Source of the DNA: Candidatus Nitrotoga sp. CP45
GTDB lineage: Bacteria; Pseudomonadota; Gammaproteobacteria; Burkholderiales; Gallionellaceae
Direction: 5' to 3'
Assembly: GCA_945874105.1 (NCBI GenBank)
Contig: CAMCFJ010000006.1
Location: forward strand, 43,614-107,613
Length of the DNA stretch: 64,000 bases
The position numbers were made by a program, and so were the translations under genes. Within the stretch, counting starts at the first letter, position 1; each line of letters begins with the position of its first letter. Shown one piece after another: positions 59,911-64,000 of the stretch. The notes under the pieces were generated by a model that did no database searches, was not told the origin of the DNA, and saw nothing but the letters and a program-made list of their open reading frames with translations.

Positions 59911-62688
59911 ATGTTACTTGACAATGGTTTCCCCTCCTCCCCTGTGTCGGCACATGACGTTTCCGATGCAACGACTGCTTCCGGCATTCCTTTTGACCAA
60001 CACAAAGTTATTCGCCGCAATGGTTCCGTAGTTGCTTTTGAGGCAAACAAGATTGCCGTTGCCTTGACCAAAGCATTTGTCGCGGTAAACGGCGAGGCAT
60101 CCACGCGCGTGCGCGAACTGGTTAGCAACTTGACCGGAATTGTGGTTAATGCACTGTTGCGCCGGCACCCGCACGGGGGGACGCTACACATCGAGGATAT
60201 TCAGGATCAGGTCGAGCTGGCTCTGATGCGTTCCGGGGAACACGATGTGGCCCGCTCCTATGTGCTTTACCGCGAGGAACGCACGCGTGAACGAGCCAAG
60301 GAAAAAATCGCGCCTGCGCATGTTCTTCAAGTCAACAACAAGGGCGTGCTTCGCCCGCTGGATGAAGCAGGGCTTGCGGCACGCATTACGGCAGCTTGTG
60401 AAGGGCTCGGCAACTCGGTAAGTGCTGACCCGATTCTAAAGCTGACGCTACGTGATCTTTATGATGGCGTACCAATTGAAGAGGTACGTAAGTGCGCCAT
60501 CCTCGCCGCCCGTGCGATGATCGAACATGACCCGGCCTATAGCTTCGTTACCGCCCGCCTGTTGCTGAATAACATCTGCTGTGATGTTATTGGTGAAGAA
60601 GCCGACATGGCAACGCGTTATGCCGAATATTTTCCCTCATTCATCAAGCGTGGCATTGAGGCAGAACTGCTTGACCGTGACATGGCGAATTTTGACCTGC
60701 CGCGATTGGCCAATGAACTGACTGCAAGCCGTGACTTGCAGTTTAGCTATCTTGGCCTGCAAACCCTATATGACCGATACTTCCTGCATATAAACGAAAA
60801 CCGCATCGAGCTGCCGCAGGCATTTTTCATGCGCGTGGCTATGGGGCTGGCGCTCAGGGAGGGTGACCGCAATGCACGCGCTATCGAGTTCTACCATCTG
60901 CTGTCCAGCTTCGATTTCATGAGTTCGACACCGACCCTGTTCAACTCCGGAGCGATCCGTTCACAACTTTCTTCCTGCTACCTTACTACCGTGCCAGACG
61001 ACCTGGACGGTATCTTTGAAGCGATAAAAGAAAATGCCCTTCTGGCCAAATACTCCGGCGGCCTTGGCAACGACTGGACGCCCGTGCGCTCCATGGGTGC
61101 GCACATCAAGGGAACCAACGGCAAATCGCAAGGCGTGGTGCCATTCCTGAAAGTCGCCAATGACACCGCCGTTGCGGTCAACCAGGGGGGCAAAAGGAAG
61201 GGCGCGGTATGCGCATATCTGGAAACATGGCATCTGGACATCGAGGAATTTCTTGAACTGCGCAAGAATACTGGCGACGACCGCCGTCGCACGCATGATA
61301 TGAATACAGCCAACTGGATACCCGACCTGTTCATGAAGCGCGTCATGGAAGACGGAGAATGGACGCTGTTTTCACCATCAACCTGCCCCGACCTGCACGA
61401 CAAATTCGGCGCAGAATTCGAGCGTGCCTATGTTGCTTATGAAGCCAAGGCAGCGAACGGCGAGATCACCCTATTCAAAAAGATTTCGGCAGCCAACATG
61501 TGGCGCAAGATGCTGACCATGCTGTTCGAGACCGGCCATCCGTGGATTACCTTCAAAGACCCATGCAATATACGCTCGCCACAACAGCACGTCGGCATGG
61601 TGCATAGCTCTAATTTATGCACCGAAATCACGCTGAACACCTCCAAATCCGAAATCGCGGTATGCAACCTTGGCTCAGTCAACCTCAAAGCGCATCTGAA
61701 CACACTCGGTCAACTTGATCATGAAAAACTCAAGCGCACCATTACCACCGCCATGCGCATGCTGGACAACGTAATCGACATCAACTATTACGCCGTTGAA
61801 AAAGCGCGCAACTCCAACCTCAAGCACCGCCCTGTTGGATTAGGCATCATGGGATTTCAGGACTGCCTGCATGAATTGCGGATACCCTATGCCTCGAAAA
61901 AGGCAGTCGAATTTGCCGACAGCTCCATGGAAGCCGTGTGCTATTACGCCTATTTGGCGTCCACTGAACTGGCCGAAGAACGAGGCCGCTATGGCAGCTA
62001 TAATGGCAGCCTGTGGGATCAGGGCATATTGCCGCAAGATACGCTGGAACTCCTGCGACAGTCACGCGGAGGGCATGTTGAGGTAGATATGTCCACCAGC
62101 ATGGACTGGGGGAAACTGCGCGCACGCATCAAGCAGCATGGTATGCGCAACTCAAACTGCGTGGCCATTGCACCCACTGCGACTATATCGAATATCATTG
62201 GCGTATCAGCCTGCATCGAACCTACTTACCAGAACTTGTTTGTAAAATCGAACCTGTCCGGTGAATTTACCGTCATCAACGAATATCTGGTGAACGATCT
62301 CAAGCGGCTGGGACTGTGGGATGAAATGATGATAGCCGACCTAAAATATTTTGATGGAGGCCTTGCCAAAATTGATCGCATCCCGGACGAATTGCGCAGC
62401 CTGTATGCGACCGCATTCGAGATTGAGCCGCAATGGGTAATAGAAGCGGCAGCACGGCGCCAGAAATGGATAGACCAGGCACAATCATTGAACATCTACA
62501 TGGCTGGCGTGTCGGGGCGCAAACTTGACGAAACCTACAAGCTGGCATGGTTGCGCGGCCTGAAGACTACATATTACCTACGCACCATGGGCGCGACTTC
62601 TGCGGAGAAATCCACCTCGCGTGCTGGCGAACTGAATGCGGTGCAAATGTGTGCAATTGACAACCCGGAATGCGAGTCATGCCAATGA
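59911..62688 (+). CDS. nrdA: Ribonucleoside-diphosphate reductase class Ia, alpha subunit
   Basis: NrdA holds the catalytic and allosteric sites of the aerobic class I ribonucleotide reductase. The 925-residue protein is longer than many NrdA because of its N-terminal region. An ATP-cone (about 30-120, [24 protein letters not shown]) gives overall activity control by ATP/dATP. A further region (about 138-220, [18 protein letters not shown]) looks like a second, partial cone. The catalytic core has the first active-site Cys in [13 protein letters not shown] near 350, and [25 protein letters not shown] near 570 with N-x-C-x-E. The C-terminal redox Cys pair is CESCQ at the very end. It overlaps nrdB by four bases if that gene starts at 62685. 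Confidence 0.96.
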   Translation: MLLDNGFPSSPVSAHDVSDATTASGIPFDQHKVIRRNGSVVAFEANKIAVALTKAFVAVNGEASTRVRELVSNLTGIVVNALLRRHPHGGTLHIEDIQDQVELALMRSGEHDVARSYVLYREERTRERAKEKIAPAHVLQVNNKGVLRPLDEAGLAARITAACEGLGNSVSADPILKLTLRDLYDGVPIEEVRKCAILAARAMIEHDPAYSFVTARLLLNNICCDVIGEEADMATRYAEYFPSFIKRGIEAELLDRDMANFDLPRLANELTASRDLQFSYLGLQTLYDRYFLHINENRIELPQAFFMRVAMGLALREGDRNARAIEFYHLLSSFDFMSSTPTLFNSGAIRSQLSSCYLTTVPDDLDGIFEAIKENALLAKYSGGLGNDWTPVRSMGAHIKGTNGKSQGVVPFLKVANDTAVAVNQGGKRKGAVCAYLETWHLDIEEFLELRKNTGDDRRRTHDMNTANWIPDLFMKRVMEDGEWTLFSPSTCPDLHDKFGAEFERAYVAYEAKAANGEITLFKKISAANMWRKMLTMLFETGHPWITFKDPCNIRSPQQHVGMVHSSNLCTEITLNTSKSEIAVCNLGSVNLKAHLNTLGQLDHEKLKRTITTAMRMLDNVIDINYYAVEKARNSNLKHRPVGLGIMGFQDCLHELRIPYASKKAVEFADSSMEAVCYYAYLASTELAEERGRYGSYNGSLWDQGILPQDTLELLRQSRGGHVEVDMSTSMDWGKLRARIKQHGMRNSNCVAIAPTATISNIIGVSACIEPTYQNLFVKSNLSGEFTVINEYLVNDLKRLGLWDEMMIADLKYFDGGLAKIDRIPDELRSLYATAFEIEPQWVIEAAARRQKWIDQAQSLNIYMAGVSGRKLDETYKLAWLRGLKTTYYLRTMGATSAEKSTSRAGELNAVQMCAIDNPECESCQ

Positions 62689-63734
62689 ATGACTACACCA
62701 TTGCATCCAGCTCAGCTGGTCGGATACGCGTGGAAGACAAGCGCATCATCAACTGCAATGCAGACGTTAATCAGCTCGTGCCATTCAAGTACAAATGGGC
62801 TTGGGAGAAGTACATCTCCGCCTGCGCCAACCACTGGATGCCGCAAGAGGTCAATATGTCCGCCGACATTGCGCTCTGGAAAAATCCCAATGGCTTGACC
62901 GATGATGAGCGCCTCATGGTCAAGCGCAATCTTGGGTTCTTCACCACAGCGGACAGCCTCGCGGCCAACAACATTGTGCTTGGCACCTACCGCCACATCA
63001 CCAATCCTGAATGCCGCCAGTACCTGCTGCGTCAGGCGTTCGAGGAAGCGATTCACACACATGCCTACCAATACATCGTTGAAAGCCTGGGGCTGGATGA
63101 AGGCGAAATTTTCAACATGTATCATGAGGTTTCCAGCATCCGTGAAAAAGACGAATTTTTGCTGCCCTTTATCGACACTCTTACCAATCCGGACTTCAAG
63201 ACAGGCACACCGGAAACGGATCGCCAGTTATTACGCAGTCTGATCGTGTTCGCCTGCATCATGGAAGGACTGTTTTTCTATGTCGGCTTCGTGCAAATTT
63301 TAGCGCTTGGACGTCAAAACAAAATGACCGGTGCCGCCGAACAGTATCAATACATCATGCGTGACGAATCCATGCACCTCAATTTCGGTGTGGATGTAAT
63401 CAATCAAATCAAACTGGAAAATCCCCATCTGTGGACAGCTGAATTCCGCGAGGAAATTCGCGGACTCATGCAGAAAGGCGTTGAGCTGGAATACCGTTAT
63501 GCCGAGGACACCATGCCGCGTGGCGTGCTTGGCATGAACGCATCAATGTTTAAGGAATATCTGCGTTTTATCGCCAACCGCCGTTGTCAGCAAATTGGAC
63601 TGGATGTGCTATACCCAGGTGCTGGCAATCCGTTCCCGTGGATGGCGGAAATAATTGATCTCAAGAAGGAAAAGAACTTCTTTGAAACGCGCGTTACTGA
63701 ATATCAGACAGGTGGCGCACTATCTTGGGATTAA
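62685..63734 (+). CDS. nrdB: Ribonucleoside-diphosphate reductase class Ia, beta subunit
   Basis: NrdB carries the di-iron centre and tyrosyl radical that starts catalysis in NrdA. The protein of about 349 residues has the ferritin-like four-helix fold with iron ligands in [18 protein letters not shown] near residue 125 (ExxxH-type), [16 protein letters not shown] near 190, and [17 protein letters not shown] near 225 (ExxH). The C-terminal TGGALSWD carries the usual acidic end that binds NrdA. I place the start at ATG 62685, giving an ATGA overlap with nrdA; 62670 and 62679 are alternatives. The operon is nrdAB. Confidence 0.95.
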   Translation: MNDYTIASSSAGRIRVEDKRIINCNADVNQLVPFKYKWAWEKYISACANHWMPQEVNMSADIALWKNPNGLTDDERLMVKRNLGFFTTADSLAANNIVLGTYRHITNPECRQYLLRQAFEEAIHTHAYQYIVESLGLDEGEIFNMYHEVSSIREKDEFLLPFIDTLTNPDFKTGTPETDRQLLRSLIVFACIMEGLFFYVGFVQILALGRQNKMTGAAEQYQYIMRDESMHLNFGVDVINQIKLENPHLWTAEFREEIRGLMQKGVELEYRYAEDTMPRGVLGMNASMFKEYLRFIANRRCQQIGLDVLYPGAGNPFPWMAEIIDLKKEKNFFETRVTEYQTGGALSWD

Positions 63735-63829
63735 CAAGCTTCGGTCACGCTGCATTTGGTGTGTGCTGGGGAAAGTAGTAGTTGTTAGTGTTGTATTTCT
63801 TTGAACTTTGATTACCAAAGGAGGTTGAA

Positions 63830-64000
63830 ATGGCAGCAATACAGAAAGCTAAACCAGCAGCTAAAAAGGCAGTAGCAGCCAAAAAGCCCGTAGCTAAAAA
63901 GGCAGTAGCAGCCAAAAAGCCCGTAGCTAAAAAGGCAGTAGCAGCCAAAAAGCCAGCAGCTAAAAAGGCAGTAGCAGCCAAAAAGCCAGCAGCTAAAAAG
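63830..64000 (+). CDS. Histone-H1-like Lys/Ala-rich repeat protein (partial, cut by window end)
   Basis: The frame starts with ATG 63830 after a very strong ribosome-binding site (AAAGGAGGTTGAA) and is still open at the window edge. It reads MAAIQKAKPAAKK followed by repeats of the 11-residue unit AVAAKKPVAKK or AVAAKKPAAKK. This composition is typical of bacterial H1-like nucleoid proteins (AlgP/HctB/Bph1-like), which bind DNA electrostatically and may compact it or regulate genes. The final length is unknown. It is about 95 bp after nrdB and probably has its own promoter. A minus-strand frame over the same bases is an artefact of the repeat. Confidence 0.85.
   Translation, partial: MAAIQKAKPAAKKAVAAKKPVAKKAVAAKKPVAKKAVAAKKPAAKKAVAAKKPAAKK
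63869..64000 (+). repeat. 33-bp tandem repeats (at least four units)
   Basis: The unit begins GCAGTAGCAGCCAAAAAGCC and is 33 bp long, repeated four times with only small changes (CCCGTAGC versus CCAGCAGC near the end), continuing past the window. It encodes the Lys/Ala-rich peptide unit and is likely to vary in copy number by slippage or recombination. Confidence 0.95.

Noticed and set aside
63745..63981. Minus-strand Ala/Phe/Leu repeat frame
   Set aside because: It is the reverse reading of the Lys/Ala repeat gene and has no independent support.
1..64000. CRISPR arrays, rRNA or intact tRNA genes, complete prophage
   Set aside because: None was found. The only regular repeats are protein-coding (Sel1, H1-like, short linker) and the intergenic hairpins listed.

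Overview
The window is chromosomal DNA of a Gram-negative betaproteobacterium. It carries LptD, SurA and BtuB-like outer-membrane genes, UbiH, a homodimeric pyruvate dehydrogenase E1 (aceE), the pilC-pilD-coaE-zapD-yacG-mutT string, a fused Nudix/ThiE-like protein, APH-type homoserine kinase next to polA, and argJ-secA-DUF721. Together these point to the Nitrosomonadales, perhaps the Gallionellaceae. The family is an inference from gene order and protein style; no rRNA gene is present to settle it. Nearly everything is housekeeping, with short accessory or decayed patches between the conserved blocks.

Layout. 1-5350: engB (partial) and hemL, then a cobalamin riboswitch driving a TonB-dependent receptor, a DUF559 remnant with a palindrome, and a lipoprotein. 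5625-15636: ilvA, a 5-formyl-THF cyclo-ligase, aceE-aceF, and the tight run nadD-rsfS-rlmH-maf-rng. 15678-18400: an orphan HupE/UreJ gene, gene fragments, an AAA/DUF4143 ATPase and a truncated insertion sequence. 18646-22880: pilC-pilD-coaE-zapD-yacG, without pilB. 22868-29304 (minus): Nudix-ThiE, a small membrane protein, a membrane cytochrome, ubiH, pepP, murU and amgK. 29374-34861: lptD-surA-pdxA-rsmA. 34862-38094: accessory genes, namely a DUF4124-like protein, a frameshifted J-domain/Sel1 protein and a HEPN-like protein. 38095-40003: a sulfite dehydrogenase of SorAB type. 40220-41920: two secreted proteins. 41993-47709: polA, LOG, DUF2782, thrB and a membrane protein. 47875-49579: an hsdS remnant coupled to a HipA-like kinase and a DUF3037 protein. 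49888-55593: argJ, a cyclic-nucleotide-binding protein, secA, a decayed M23 peptidase and a DUF721 gene. 55793-59741: a structured non-coding stretch, a PP0621-type protein, pilS-pilR and ampD. 59809-64000: NrdR-box-like sites, nrdA-nrdB and the start of a histone-H1-like repeat protein.

How the genes fit together. Type IV pili are represented by inner-membrane platform and peptidase (pilCD) and regulators (pilSR). Peptidoglycan recycling is represented by ampD and amgK-murU. Outer-membrane biogenesis is covered by lptD and surA. Sulfite oxidation (SorAB-like) and a separate membrane-bound mono-haem protein suggest respiratory use of inorganic donors.

The observations most worth checking are the hsdS remnant/HipA-like/DUF3037 cassette joined by two ATGA overlaps, a DNA polymerase I with two of its proofreading acidic residues changed to Asn, a hidden degenerate M23 peptidase between secA and the DUF721 gene, a one-base frameshift in the J-domain/Sel1 gene, and an unassigned three-hairpin region upstream of pilSR.
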